Source: an uncultured Verrucomicrobiae bacterium (lineage in GTDB: Bacteria; Verrucomicrobiota; Verrucomicrobiia; Limisphaerales; UBA1100). Taken from it: 64,000 bases of DNA. Shown here one piece after another: positions 35,873 to 45,362 of this stretch (positions are counted from its first letter, which is position 1; the number at the start of each line of letters is the position of its first letter). The notes beneath the pieces are model-generated. The model had not been told where the DNA came from and made no database searches. It was given only the letters and a program-made list of their open reading frames with translations. A program made the position numbers and the translations under genes. The stretch lies in contig CALKBX010000005.1 in the NCBI GenBank assembly GCA_937775205.1, positions 395,087 through 459,086 on the forward strand, read 5' to 3'.

Positions 35873-37789
35873 ATGAATTTCGCGGATTATCTTGTTCTCT
35901 TTATATATTTCACCGGAATGGCCGGCATCGGCTTTTGGGCCATGCGGCAGGTGAAAGGGCAGGAGGATTATTTTATGGGCGGCCGCAAATTCGGCAAGCT
36001 GATGCAAACCTTTGCCGCCTTTGGCGCGGGCACCGGTTCCGCCGACCCCGTAAACACCGCCCGCGGCACCTTCGCCAACGGGATGAGCGGAATGTGGGGC
36101 GTGATGTATTGGCTCTTCGTCACGCCCATCTATTGGATTAGCGCCGTGTGGTACCGCCGCATGCGCTGCCTCACCCTTGGCGACTGGTTCACCGAGCGCT
36201 ACGAATCCAAATCGATGGGCGTCGCCTATGCGATCTTCGGCTGCTTTTATTATATGGTCTACGGCGCCATGCTCTTCACCGCCATCGGAAAAGTCGCTGT
36301 GCCGCTGATGGGAGCGGAACTGTTCGGGGTGCAAACCGAATACGTGCTAGTGCCCTTGGTCGCCGTCATTGTCACTTTGTACGGCGTGCTCGGCGGGCTC
36401 ACCGCCGCCTACTGGACCGACCTCATCCAAGGCATCTGCATTATTTTGCTTTCGATTTTACTCATCCCCTTTGGCTTGAATGCGGTGGTGGAAAAATTTG
36501 GAGCCACCGGCGACACGTGGACCGATGGCTTCCGCGTGATGCACGAGCAATTGCCCGCGTCCACTTTTGAAATTGTGGGCGGCGGCGCGGCCAGCGAATT
36601 TCCCTTGTACGCCATAGTCACCATTGTGATTATGAACATGATTGGCATCGTGCTCACGCCGCATTTCATCGTCACCGGCGGCGGCTCGGCCAAGAGCGAG
36701 CACGACGCCCGAGTGGGGCTCGTCACCGGCAACTTCATCAAACGCTTTTGCACCATCGGCTGGGTCATCACCGCGCTGATTGTGCTCACGCTGTACGGCA
36801 GCGACGCCGCCCTCATCAAAGACGCCGACATGGCGTGGGGCGTGGCCACCAAGGAATTGCTCGGGCCGCTGGGCATCGGACTGGTCGGCCTGATGCTTGC
36901 CTGTTTACTGGCCGCGCTGATGAGCAGTGTGGATTGCTATATGCTCGTGTGTTCCGCGCTGGTGGTTCGCAATATATATGTGCCGTACATCAACCCCAAG
37001 GCGGGCGATCGGGAATGCCTCCGCCTCGGTCGCATCACCGGCGGCATAGTGGTGCTTGGCGCGGTGGTTATTTCCGTCACGATGCTGGATATGTTCAAGC
37101 AACTGGAATTGACGTGGATTGTGCCGATGACCTTTGCCGCGTTGTTTTGGCTGGGCATGTTCTGGCGGCGCGCCACCACCAAGGCCGGTTGGATTACCAT
37201 AGTTTTTTGTTTACTCACTTTCTTTATTTTGCCCCGTGTGATTCCCGCCGTGGCCCCGAGCTTGCGATCCAATCCGGATTTTGCGCAGGTCAATCAACCG
37301 GCGGATGCCAAGGCAGCTGGTGGTAAATCAATTTATTGGACCGGTGGCGTGAAGGCTGTGGACGACATTTCGCGCGGCGAAGGTTCGTTTCGTTTTGATA
37401 TGATGATTTACGACAAGCTGTTGGGCTACGATCTCACGACCGTCCGCAACGCAACGCTGAAGACGCTGGAATTTCCATTCAAAATCATCGCGCCTTTTCT
37501 GGTGATGATTATTGCGAGCTTGCTTACGAGGCCCAATTCCAAGGAGGCGCTCGATCGGTTGTATGTGCGAATGAAAACCCCAGTGCGGCCAGATCCCGAC
37601 GAGGATAAAGTCGAGATGGAAAAAAGCTACGCGGAGCCGAGTCGTTTCGATGACCGAAAGCTGTTCCCTAAAACCCAACTGGAAATTCAACGGCCGACGC
37701 CAATGGATTTCTGGGGGTTCATCGCCTGCTTTGCGATTTGTTTCGCGATCATCGGGCTGGTGTTTTGGGTGGCAGGGATTGGGGCGTAA
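35873..37789 (+). CDS. Sodium:solute symporter (SSS family)
   Basis: This 638-residue inner-membrane protein has about 13-14 hydrophobic segments and the SSS pattern: YLVLFIYFTGMAGIGFWA, GQEDYFMGGRKFGKLMQTFA (the usual loop after helix 1), GAGTGSADPVNTARGTFANG, and LACLLAALMSSVDCYMLVCS, resembling the family core helix near the sodium site. A long hydrophilic C-terminal segment precedes a last helix. The substrate cannot be predicted. I chose the ATG at 35873 because the upstream part of the open frame runs through the rplQ terminator. It stands alone on the plus strand. Confidence 0.85.
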   Translation: MNFADYLVLFIYFTGMAGIGFWAMRQVKGQEDYFMGGRKFGKLMQTFAAFGAGTGSADPVNTARGTFANGMSGMWGVMYWLFVTPIYWISAVWYRRMRCLTLGDWFTERYESKSMGVAYAIFGCFYYMVYGAMLFTAIGKVAVPLMGAELFGVQTEYVLVPLVAVIVTLYGVLGGLTAAYWTDLIQGICIILLSILLIPFGLNAVVEKFGATGDTWTDGFRVMHEQLPASTFEIVGGGAASEFPLYAIVTIVIMNMIGIVLTPHFIVTGGGSAKSEHDARVGLVTGNFIKRFCTIGWVITALIVLTLYGSDAALIKDADMAWGVATKELLGPLGIGLVGLMLACLLAALMSSVDCYMLVCSALVVRNIYVPYINPKAGDRECLRLGRITGGIVVLGAVVISVTMLDMFKQLELTWIVPMTFAALFWLGMFWRRATTKAGWITIVFCLLTFFILPRVIPAVAPSLRSNPDFAQVNQPADAKAAGGKSIYWTGGVKAVDDISRGEGSFRFDMMIYDKLLGYDLTTVRNATLKTLEFPFKIIAPFLVMIIASLLTRPNSKEALDRLYVRMKTPVRPDPDEDKVEMEKSYAEPSRFDDRKLFPKTQLEIQRPTPMDFWGFIACFAICFAIIGLVFWVAGIGA

Positions 37790-37867
37790 ACACTTTCCTC
37801 ATTCCTCGCCTTTACTTTGGTTGCTGGCGTTTTTGTGCCATTTCAAGCGGCATATTTCCGTAATGGC

Positions 37868-39499
37868 TCAGCGCTCCAGCTTGTCTTCGATCCGGTCGAG
37901 CTTTTGGTTCAGCTTGCGGTAGCCGTGACCGAACCAGACCAGCAGGATGAATGCGCCCACCACGCCCACACCCACCCACTGCGCCTTGCTCCAGATGGAC
38001 CAAGCCGCGCCGATGGAAGCGGCCAGAAGCGCCAGCCCCATTGCGAGGTTGAGCGCCACGCGCTTGCCGCCTTTGGGCAGCGCATCGCCCATCAATTCCT
38101 TGCTATTGATCATGCAGAAAAAAGTGAAGTACGCAATTGGCAGCAGCACCATCCCGAAAATACTGGTGGGCACGGCCAGCCAGAATTTTGCGTCTGCGTT
38201 GCTCCAAAGGTACAGAAATCCAAGCGCGCCGGTGATGCCGGGTAGCAATGAGCCGGCGCGGTGAACGCCGCCGCTCATTTTCGCGCCCAGCGCTTCGGTG
38301 AGGCAAAATCCGTTGATGAGCATCAAAATGATAATGGTGGAAACCGCCATCCCGACCACGCCGATGCCGAAGATGGTTTGAGAAACGGCTTTGTTGCCGG
38401 TGAGTTTTTCCAGCGAACCGGCGAGTTGAAAGGCATCGCGACTGACGAGCATCGCGGCGAGTTGGCGGTCCTGATGATTGGGCGATTCCATCACGCCGAG
38501 GTGCGTTTGGATTCCTGCGAGATTCTTTTCGTAGGCTCCCTGCAATTTCGCGGTTTGTTCCGTGGCCATTTCTGTGTTCAGTAATCCTTCGTCGTACTTG
38601 CCGTGGAATTGGTTGGCCGAGGCGATCACCACGCAGGTGGTGGCGAGGAAAAATGGAATGAATAATCCCATGCCGAGATCGAAGCTGGCCAGTCCGCGAT
38701 GTTCTTTTCCCCAGCCTTTGCGCAGCATGGAGTAGGGGAGCAGGAAGGTCATGTTAATGCCCACGGCGGTGGCGGCGGCGGTGACCATGCGATCGCGTTG
38801 GGAATCGAGAATGACGTTGTTCCAATAATCCGGCGCGCTGGAGGCGGCGATGAATCCCGCAAACTTATCGGCTGGTTGCGAGAGTAAGCTGAAATCCGGG
38901 ATGAAGCCTTTGGCAATGGAACCCCAGTTGAGTTCCCCGGCCATCACGACGACCACGCCAAAAAAGCTCAGCACGATGATGCCCACCAAAATTTTGAGGA
39001 TCATTTCAAATGCTTTGACTCCTTTGCTGTCGTACATCCACACCACCACTGTGGCGATGGAAAAGAGCACGAGAGCGCAGAGGAGATCGCCATTTTCGCC
39101 ATTGAAGAGGCCGAGGTTTTGCTGGAGCGCAGCGGTGCCGAGGGAAAATTGCGGCATCGCCCAGACGAGGTTGGCGAGCATCGCAGCGATCAGCCAGCCC
39201 CAGCCGAGCACGGGATTGATGTGTTGGTTGATAGCTTGGAAGGGGCTCTTGCCGGTGGACAAGGTGACATAACCAATTACCGAAAGCATCAGCACCCCGA
39301 AGATCATCATGAGCGGCTGCAGCCAAAGCAGCTGCGTGCCGCCGATGACGCCAAGGTACAGGCTGCCCGCTAGCGAACCGCCGCCCAACGTAATGGCGCC
39401 CTGCAACCAACCGGGGCCGGAGAGCTTGGTGTAGGTTTTGATTTTCTCGGAGGCGGAAGCGTTCTCAACGCTCGTTAGCAATTCCTTCTCCTCGGGCAA
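37868..39499 (-). CDS. Nramp-like divalent-metal or LeuT-fold transporter
   Basis: This 543-residue protein has 11-12 membrane segments. The N-terminal GPGWLQGAITLGGGSLAGSL followed by GYVTLSTGKSPFQAINQHIN resembles Nramp-related carriers found in Planctomycetota and Verrucomicrobiota. The classical Nramp DPGN and MPH metal motifs are not evident, so the substrate is uncertain. The frame opens with a TTG (MPEEKELL). An ATG at 39522 would read MSEENDATC but in another frame, so a single-base deletion near 39497 is possible, or the TTG is real. A short charged coiled segment (KLNQKLDRIEDKLER) ends the protein. Confidence 0.6.
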   Translation of the reverse strand: MPEEKELLTSVENASASEKIKTYTKLSGPGWLQGAITLGGGSLAGSLYLGVIGGTQLLWLQPLMMIFGVLMLSVIGYVTLSTGKSPFQAINQHINPVLGWGWLIAAMLANLVWAMPQFSLGTAALQQNLGLFNGENGDLLCALVLFSIATVVVWMYDSKGVKAFEMILKILVGIIVLSFFGVVVVMAGELNWGSIAKGFIPDFSLLSQPADKFAGFIAASSAPDYWNNVILDSQRDRMVTAAATAVGINMTFLLPYSMLRKGWGKEHRGLASFDLGMGLFIPFFLATTCVVIASANQFHGKYDEGLLNTEMATEQTAKLQGAYEKNLAGIQTHLGVMESPNHQDRQLAAMLVSRDAFQLAGSLEKLTGNKAVSQTIFGIGVVGMAVSTIIILMLINGFCLTEALGAKMSGGVHRAGSLLPGITGALGFLYLWSNADAKFWLAVPTSIFGMVLLPIAYFTFFCMINSKELMGDALPKGGKRVALNLAMGLALLAASIGAAWSIWSKAQWVGVGVVGAFILLVWFGHGYRKLNQKLDRIEDKLER

Positions 39500-39595
39500 G
39501 TGGCATCGTTTTCTTCGCTCATAAGCTGGCGATGAGTAGAACGGGGTTTTTTCAAGCGGATTGGAAGCCTGAAGTGAACTGCTGTCGGCAGCACG

Positions 39596-41141
39596 TTAAC
39601 GCGCCTTCGCGAAATCGAAGCACACCAAATGCGTTTCGCTGCGGAGATATACGCGGCGGTCGGCCATCGCGGGCGCGGCCCAGCAGGGGGGGCGGAGTTG
39701 GGGGACTTGGTAAGCGGCCAAGCTCGGTTGGCTTTTTGGCGTTGAGGGCGAAGATGCCGAGCTTGCCGGTTTCACCGAGCACGATGAGTTTGCCGTCGGC
39801 TTGGATCAAGGAGCCGCGACCGTACTTGTTCGTCGGCGGGCCGTATTTGTTCCATGCCTCGTCCTGATCCCAGAGGATTTTTCCGGTGGCAAACGTGACG
39901 CAACGAAAACGGCCATCCGGCTCGTTGCGGCCGCTGAAGGCGTAAAGGTTGCCTTCGTGCACAATGGGCGTCATCCAATGCAAGCCGATCACTTCTTCGT
40001 GGCGGCGGTCTTTTGCGCGGCGTTTGAGAGTGCTCCAAACTTCACTATAGCCGCTGAGGTCGGGCTTGATTTTGAGCACGAACGCGCCTTCGCCGTAATA
40101 CGCCGACGAACAAAAAACGTGGTCGCCGATGACGACAGGGTTGGAGGCGTTTACCGATTCGTTGGAGCGCGCGCGGAACCATCGCTTGAAATGTACCTTG
40201 CCAGTTTTGGGATCGAGCGCGACGAGGCCCTGTCGCATCAGGCAAAAGGCCACGCGCTTGCCGTGCACGGAGGCGATGACGGGCGAGGCGTAGCTGGCGA
40301 GTTTTTCCGCGCCGTTCCAATCCATCAACGGCTCGCCGGGCCAGCCGAGTTTTGGAGTTTTGTGCCACGTGGTTTTGCCCACGCTTTGCCAAATGGTTTT
40401 GCCGGTTTGGGCGTTAAAGGCGACCATCCCGCTTTCGGTTTGGCCGCCGACCATCGTGAGCAGGAGGTTGCCCTCGAGCACGGGCGTGCTGCCGACGCCG
40501 AAGAAGTTGGGGTGCACTTTAAAATCCTTGTGAGTGTCGCGCCGCCAGATTTGTTTGCCGGTCTTGAGGTCGAGGCACAGCAACACGCCTTCCGCGCCGA
40601 AGGTGTAGCAGCGGTTTTTTGTGAGCAACGGCGCGCCGCGCGGGCCGTTGTTGTAGCCGTAGGGATCTTCGTACGTGGTGGGATAGGCGTGGCGCCAAAT
40701 GAGTTTGCCGGTTTTGGCGTCGAGACAATCGATGGCCTCCACGTCGAGATGTTTGGCGATGGCCGCGGGCCATTCGATGAATCCGCGTCGCCGCGTGGTT
40801 TGGATTGCGGCTTTGAGGCTGGCCTCGGTGAGGCGCTCTTTGGCCTTCAACGCGGCGAGTTCGCCATTGATGTATTTGATGATCGACGCGGGCGTGTCGT
40901 TTTCTTCGACTTTATATAATTTGCTGGCGCGGTGGAACACCACCACTTTGCCATCGCGAATGGAGGGCGCGGAATAGCCGGTCCCGATGCGGCGGGAAAA
41001 ATTTTGTGGCGGCCCGGCTTTGGGAAACGCATCGAGGATGCCTTTTTCCTTTGAGACATTATTGCCCGTGGGGCCGAGGAAACGCGGCCAGTCATCCGCG
41101 GGAGTGGTGGCGCACAGCAGCAGCAGAACCACGAAGTGCAT
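39596..41141 (-). CDS. Secreted PQQ-type beta-propeller protein, frameshifted near its C-terminus
   Basis: The reading starts at the ATG at 41141 (MHFVVLLLLCATTPADDW, a signal peptide) and contains repeated tryptophan-docking blades such as DAKTGKLIWRHAYPT, DLKTGKQIWRRDTHK and NAQTGKTIWQSV. It belongs to the BamB/PQQ-like propeller group; no cofactor or substrate can be assigned. The open frame runs on to 39552, but from about 39710 it becomes Pro/Arg-rich and unlike the family. The +1 frame instead gives CWAAPAMADRRVYLRSETHL and ends at a stop at 39596-39598, matching the sister gene's end (LANGKLYLRNDRQLACF). The break lies near a seven-G run (39686-39692 on the plus strand). The start is two bases after the SMP-30 stop, so the two form an operon. 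Confidence 0.78.
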
Positions 41142-41143
41142 TT

Positions 41144-42235
41144 TCAAAATCCTGCGCCCCGGGTTTTGGTGCGGATGCGGCAGAGATAGCTGTCGGCAGT
41201 GAGGTAGAGCGTGCGTCCGTCGTTGCCCCAAGCGACGTTTGCGATGCGTGTGCCGGTGTCGAGGGTGCCGAGGTGTTTTCCTTTCGGTGAAATTATTAAC
41301 ACACCTCCGGGGCCGGTGGCGAAGAGGTTGCCGCGTTGATCGAGCTTGAGGCCATCGCAACTGCCACGCGCTCCGGCGGCGCGCAGTCCGGCGGCGTCAA
41401 AAAAGATTCGGCGATTGGCCAGCGTGCCGTCGGCTTGTACGTCGAAGGCGTGGATGCGGGTTTGGGGGCCGCTTTCGGCGACGTACAAAATGGATTCATC
41501 GGGCGAAAAGGCGATGCCGTTGGGGAACTTTATTTTGTCGGTGAGCAGGGTCACTTTGCCGGATTTGCCCAGCCGGAAGACGCCCTGAAAAGCCAGTTCC
41601 TTGGCGGGGTCTTCCAGGTTTTTTGGCAGGCCGTAGGGTGGGTCGGTGAAATACAAATCGCCGACCTTGTTGTAGCAGCCGTCATTAGGGCTGTTGAACC
41701 GTTTGCCATTGAATTTGTCAGTCAACGTTTCGTATTCGGGACTTGGGTCGTCGAGCGAATTGACGAGGCGCGCGATGCGGCGGTCGCCATGCTGGCACAG
41801 CACCAGCCGCCCTAACTCATCCAGCATCAGCCCATTGGAGCCGGGCTCGCCGATGCGCGGCACGTGACCGGTGTAGCCACTGGGATGCAAAAATTCCTCA
41901 AGGCCACCTTGCTCGCTCCATTTGTAAATCTTGTTGGGTGGAATGTCGGAGAACAACAGAAACTCGTGCCCTTGTTTGGTGCGCACCCACACCGGCCCTT
42001 CCGACCAATCGAAGCCATCGGCGAGCTGTTCGATTTTTGCATCGCGCGCGATGAGTTTGTCCAGCGCGGGATCCAGCCGTTTGATTGTGCCGATACTCGG
42101 GTGGAGAGTTTCGGGCAAAACCGCGCCGGATTGGGTGGGGGTGTCGGGTTTTTTATCTGGCGAGTTGCAGGCGGCAAAGGTGAGAAGGCCGATTGAGAGG
42201 GCACTGCGGAGGGCGGTTGTGAAAATGTGTTTCAT
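41144..42235 (-). CDS. SMP-30/gluconolactonase-type lipoprotein
   Basis: This 363-residue protein starts at the ATG at 42235 with a lipoprotein signal (hydrophobic segment ending LLTFAAC, acylated Cys). The mature part is a six-bladed SMP-30 propeller: DGFDWSEGPVWV, PGSNGLMLDELGRLVLCQHG, NSPNDGCYNKVGDLYFTDPP and FPNGIAFSPDESILYVAES, including the Asn-Asp and Glu residues that bind divalent metal in the family. It probably hydrolyses a sugar lactone outside the cytoplasm; the substrate is unknown. It overlaps no gene and is followed after two bases by a PQQ propeller. Confidence 0.85.
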   Translation of the reverse strand: MKHIFTTALRSALSIGLLTFAACNSPDKKPDTPTQSGAVLPETLHPSIGTIKRLDPALDKLIARDAKIEQLADGFDWSEGPVWVRTKQGHEFLLFSDIPPNKIYKWSEQGGLEEFLHPSGYTGHVPRIGEPGSNGLMLDELGRLVLCQHGDRRIARLVNSLDDPSPEYETLTDKFNGKRFNSPNDGCYNKVGDLYFTDPPYGLPKNLEDPAKELAFQGVFRLGKSGKVTLLTDKIKFPNGIAFSPDESILYVAESGPQTRIHAFDVQADGTLANRRIFFDAAGLRAAGARGSCDGLKLDQRGNLFATGPGGVLIISPKGKHLGTLDTGTRIANVAWGNDGRTLYLTADSYLCRIRTKTRGAGF

Positions 42236-42281
42236 GAATGGAGTAACGATACCGGGATGATGGACGCGCGCAAGCACTGTT

Positions 42282-43493
42282 CTATTCGGTTAATTGGAAA
42301 CACGCCAGTTGGCGGTCGTTGCGGAGGTAGAGTTTGCCGTTGGCGAGGGCGGGGTAGGCGCGGACGGTGGCGCCCATCAGCTGCACACGGGCGGTGGCGC
42401 GGAAAAATTTTGGGTTGGCCTTGCCGCGCAGGAGTTCACCGCGCTCGGTGAAGATGAGCAGCTCCGTGCCGGCCAGCATCACCGAGCCCGCGCGCAAGCC
42501 GGGAAGGTTCCATTGGACTTTGCCGGTTTTCATTTCCACGCAGCGCAGTTCACCGCCGCGCTCTTGGCGTCCATGGAAGCCGTACAAAAATCCATCGTGA
42601 TGGACGACGCTGGAGTAATGGCAGGAAAGACTGGTGTCGTTGCTCCAGACGGTTTCGATTTTCTTGCCGTTTACGGCAAGCACGGTGGCGCCTTTGCTGT
42701 AGCTGGTGGAAATGAAAATGAGGTTGCCCGCCGCGACGGGGGTGCAGGCGTTGACGCTGGCGCGGATGGCGGGCTGCCACGGGTGGGTGAAGTTCACCGC
42801 GCCATCGGCGGGATTGATGGAGGCCAAGCCTGCGCGCGTGAAGAAAAGGGCCTGCGGGGTGTTATTGAAATTGGCGATTATTGGAGACGCATAGCTGGCT
42901 TCGTCTTGGGTGGCAGTCCAGCGAAGTTTTCCGGAGGCGGTGTCCAGCGCGATGATGCCGCCTTTTTTACCGCTGATGTTGAGCAGTAAATTTTTGCCAT
43001 GAACAAGCGGCGCACAAGCAAAGCCGAAGAAGCCTTTGTCCGCGCCGAATTTTTTGCGGCAATCGATTGTCCAGTTGAGGCGGCCCTTGCGGGCGTCGGT
43101 GCTTCGAACGACGCCGTTGGCACCGAGAGTGTACACACTGCCGTCATGCACGGTGGGCACGGCGCGCGGGCCATTATCGAAACCGAATTGATCCACGTAA
43201 GCGGCATCGGCTATGCTTTTCCAAATCACAGTTCCCTTGGCGGCGTCCATGCACTCGAGGATTTCTTTTTCATTTTGGCGATGGAAAAGGTAGAGCTTGC
43301 CGTTGACCACGGCGGGGCCGGCGAAGCCCGCGCCGACGTTCTTTTTCCAAAGCAGCTTCGGCCCATTAGCGGGCCATTTGGGGAGGGCTTTGCCTTGGTA
43401 CGTGCCATCGCGGCGCGGGCCGAGAAATTGCGGCCAATCTTCGGCGGCGAGTATTCCAGTGAGCAGGAATGAAAATAAAATGGCGTGTTTCAT
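42282..43493 (-). CDS. Secreted PQQ-type beta-propeller protein
   Basis: From the ATG at 43493 this is a 403-residue protein with signal peptide MKHAILFSFLLTGILAAEDW, then WPQFLGPRRDGTYQGKALPK (the common WxxFRGP-type start of this family) and blades such as DARKGRLNWTIDC, DTASGKLRWTA and EMKTGKVQWNLPG. It is a close relative of the propeller at 39.6-41.1 kb and seems intact to its end (GKLYLRNDRQLACFQLTE). The longer open frame upstream lacks a signal peptide. No catalytic residues can be named. Confidence 0.83.
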   Translation of the reverse strand: MKHAILFSFLLTGILAAEDWPQFLGPRRDGTYQGKALPKWPANGPKLLWKKNVGAGFAGPAVVNGKLYLFHRQNEKEILECMDAAKGTVIWKSIADAAYVDQFGFDNGPRAVPTVHDGSVYTLGANGVVRSTDARKGRLNWTIDCRKKFGADKGFFGFACAPLVHGKNLLLNISGKKGGIIALDTASGKLRWTATQDEASYASPIIANFNNTPQALFFTRAGLASINPADGAVNFTHPWQPAIRASVNACTPVAAGNLIFISTSYSKGATVLAVNGKKIETVWSNDTSLSCHYSSVVHHDGFLYGFHGRQERGGELRCVEMKTGKVQWNLPGLRAGSVMLAGTELLIFTERGELLRGKANPKFFRATARVQLMGATVRAYPALANGKLYLRNDRQLACFQLTE

Positions 43494-43543
43494 TGGGGGG
43501 AGTTTCAAGTTTTGCGTTTGAAGTTTCAAGGGTCGAGTTGAGA

Positions 43544-43810
43544 TCAAACCCACATCAACACCAAGGCGGCGATCAAACCCAGGCCAACGAGCCACCAAAA
43601 CCAATGCAATCCGTGTGGGACAACTTCGGGTTTGCCTTCCCCAAATTCTCTGGTAACGAAATCGTCGTAATCGAAATCCTCATCGGGGTCTTCGCATTCC
43701 GCGTTGGCCCAGCCGGTGGATTCGTCGGCACCGCATTCGGGGCAGGCGGCGGCGCGTGGCGGGATGGCCGCACCGCAGTTTTCGCAATACTCGGGAAGTG
43801 CGGCGGGCAT
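43544..43810 (-). CDS. Small zinc-ribbon protein with a C-terminal membrane anchor
   Basis: This 88-residue protein opens with two CxxC knuckles, CENCGAAIPPRAAACPECG, a zinc-ribbon of the kind seen in many small bacterial membrane proteins. An acidic middle (ECEDPDEDFDYDDF) follows, and a C-terminal hydrophobic helix (WFWWLVGLGLIAALVLMWV). The function is unknown. It starts in a one-base overlap with the GNAT gene (TAATG), so the two are coupled. Confidence 0.8.
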   Translation of the reverse strand: MPAALPEYCENCGAAIPPRAAACPECGADESTGWANAECEDPDEDFDYDDFVTREFGEGKPEVVPHGLHWFWWLVGLGLIAALVLMWV

Positions 43811-44391
43811 TAGCCCATGCCGGCGTATTCCTCGTCGGTCTTGAGGTCCATGCCCATCAGCACGTAATCATGGTTGATGGCTTGCATGTCCTGCACGTAT
43901 TCCTCGAGCTTGATGAGGTGGGTGAAGCCAAGGAGGGCGAACATTTTCTGGCCGCCTTCCTGTTTGTCGATGAATTCAGCCTCCACTTTTTGTAGGCCGG
44001 CCATTCTGCCGATGTCCACGAGATCCTGGACGAGTTGGCCGGCAATGCCTTTTTGGCGGTACTTGGGCAACACGCTGCAGCTAATGCGCCCAATGTGGCG
44101 TTTCCAGCCGCCTTTGTTTTGGTGCAGCGTGGCGACGGCCACGACCTTGCCTTCGTCGAGCGCGAGCAGGGGGAGGTTTACATCAAGCACGATGTGATCG
44201 CACCAGGCCTGAGTAACTCCGGGGTCAGTAACGCGGTGTTTGAAAAACATCAACTCCGGTGCGGGCAGACTCTTGAAGAATCCGAGCAGGGCTTTGGAGT
44301 CGGAGGATTTAATGGGGCGGATTTGCAGTTCCACTCCGTCGTCGCTGGTGAAGGTGGGGACGATCTCCTTCAGGGCCAATTCAAAAGACAT
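43810..44391 (-). CDS. GNAT-family N-acetyltransferase
   Basis: This 193-residue cytoplasmic protein has a GNAT acetyl-CoA fold: GRISCSVLPKYRQKGIAGQL contains the beta4 strand and the R/Q-x-x-G-x-G/A loop (YRQKGIAGQL), followed by LVQDLVDIGRMAGLQKVEAE and a later strand GFTHLIKLEEYV. The acceptor substrate is unknown. Its N-terminus (VELQIRPIKSSDSKALLGFF) fits GNAT beta1. It is translationally coupled to a zinc-ribbon membrane protein downstream. Confidence 0.85.
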   Translation of the reverse strand: MSFELALKEIVPTFTSDDGVELQIRPIKSSDSKALLGFFKSLPAPELMFFKHRVTDPGVTQAWCDHIVLDVNLPLLALDEGKVVAVATLHQNKGGWKRHIGRISCSVLPKYRQKGIAGQLVQDLVDIGRMAGLQKVEAEFIDKQEGGQKMFALLGFTHLIKLEEYVQDMQAINHDYVLMGMDLKTDEEYAGMG

Positions 44392-44434
44392 AATTCAATA
44401 ACAGGTTGGTTGGCGCGTTGGGTCGCGCGTTGGG

Positions 44435-45277
44435 TTACTCAGATTCCGAGGGTTCCGGGAACAGCTCCCCGGTAATCCCGGCGGTGGCGGTGAACACTTC
44501 CGGCTTCAGGGCGGCGGGATTTAGGCTCCAGCGCGCGGCGAGGCGTCCGATGTTCTCCGTGTTTGTAGTGAGCCGGCTTATCGACTGGTGATTCAGTTCT
44601 TCGACAACCCGGCCGTAAGGATGGCACTCCATCCCCAAAAGTTTTTCCTCGGCGGTGTAGGTGCCTTGATTCCAAAGCGTTTCACCGAACCACGCATAGG
44701 CGCGTTCGATGTGGCCGGTGTGGGCGCGCACCCAGCAGTGATGGCCGAGTGCGCGGTTGAGGCTGAAGTATTGCACGTGGCCGAGGCGTTTGCTGATGTG
44801 ACTGAGAAAATGAAAACAAAAATCCACATCTTCTTCCGGCGCGGGCAGGGCGGGGCCGACCACCAGAATCCAGCCATTCACCGGCGGGGAAATAAAGAGA
44901 TGCTCCACGCCGGCGATTTGAAAACCATCCTGCCATGAGCAGCGGCGCGCGTTGGAGAGGCCGAGGGTTTCCTGTACGGCAGCGATGTTGCCCGTGCGAA
45001 TGGCCATCCATTGTTCGGGGAGATTGAGGCTGGCGGGCATCATTTGCTCAAAGGGTGGACGCTCGAGGGCGCGCTCTTTTTGCATCTGCTTCATTTGCCG
45101 TCGCGCCGTAAAATAAAACATGCTCGACACCAAAAGGATGCCGAGAAACAAACCCAACATGATGAGTGCCACCCAATCTAAAGAGCTGTCGCTGGCGGGA
45201 GACGACAATGCGCCTAGCGCGCCCAGGGGGGCGTAAGGGAGTGGTTGCACGCCCGAATGATACAGAATCGGCGGCAA
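44435..45277 (-). CDS. Hypothetical single-pass membrane protein
   Basis: I do not recognise the family. The 280-residue protein has a Pro/Ala/Ser-rich N-terminus, one membrane helix (VALIMLGLFLGILLVSSMFY, residues about 36-56), a basic segment, and a cytoplasmic or periplasmic domain rich in Trp and His, with GWILVVGPALPAPEEDVDFC and LGHHCWVRAHTGHIERAYAW. The frame starts with a TTG at 45277 preceded by a weak GGGA; a GTG at 45250 is an alternative. It is divergent from the giant cytochrome gene. Confidence 0.7.
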   Translation of the reverse strand: MPPILYHSGVQPLPYAPLGALGALSSPASDSSLDWVALIMLGLFLGILLVSSMFYFTARRQMKQMQKERALERPPFEQMMPASLNLPEQWMAIRTGNIAAVQETLGLSNARRCSWQDGFQIAGVEHLFISPPVNGWILVVGPALPAPEEDVDFCFHFLSHISKRLGHVQYFSLNRALGHHCWVRAHTGHIERAYAWFGETLWNQGTYTAEEKLLGMECHPYGRVVEELNHQSISRLTTNTENIGRLAARWSLNPAALKPEVFTATAGITGELFPEPSESE

Positions 45278-45362
45278 AGTTCAATCCCAAAGGGCGGCGG
45301 AACTGCGCAAAAAACTTGCGTGAAATGCCCGGAACCGCTTTGATTCCCCCCAACAAACCACT

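Noticed and set aside
39801-40919. 372-codon plus-strand frame opposite the first propeller
   Set aside because: It has no signal, motif or start context, and overlaps a clear secreted propeller gene.
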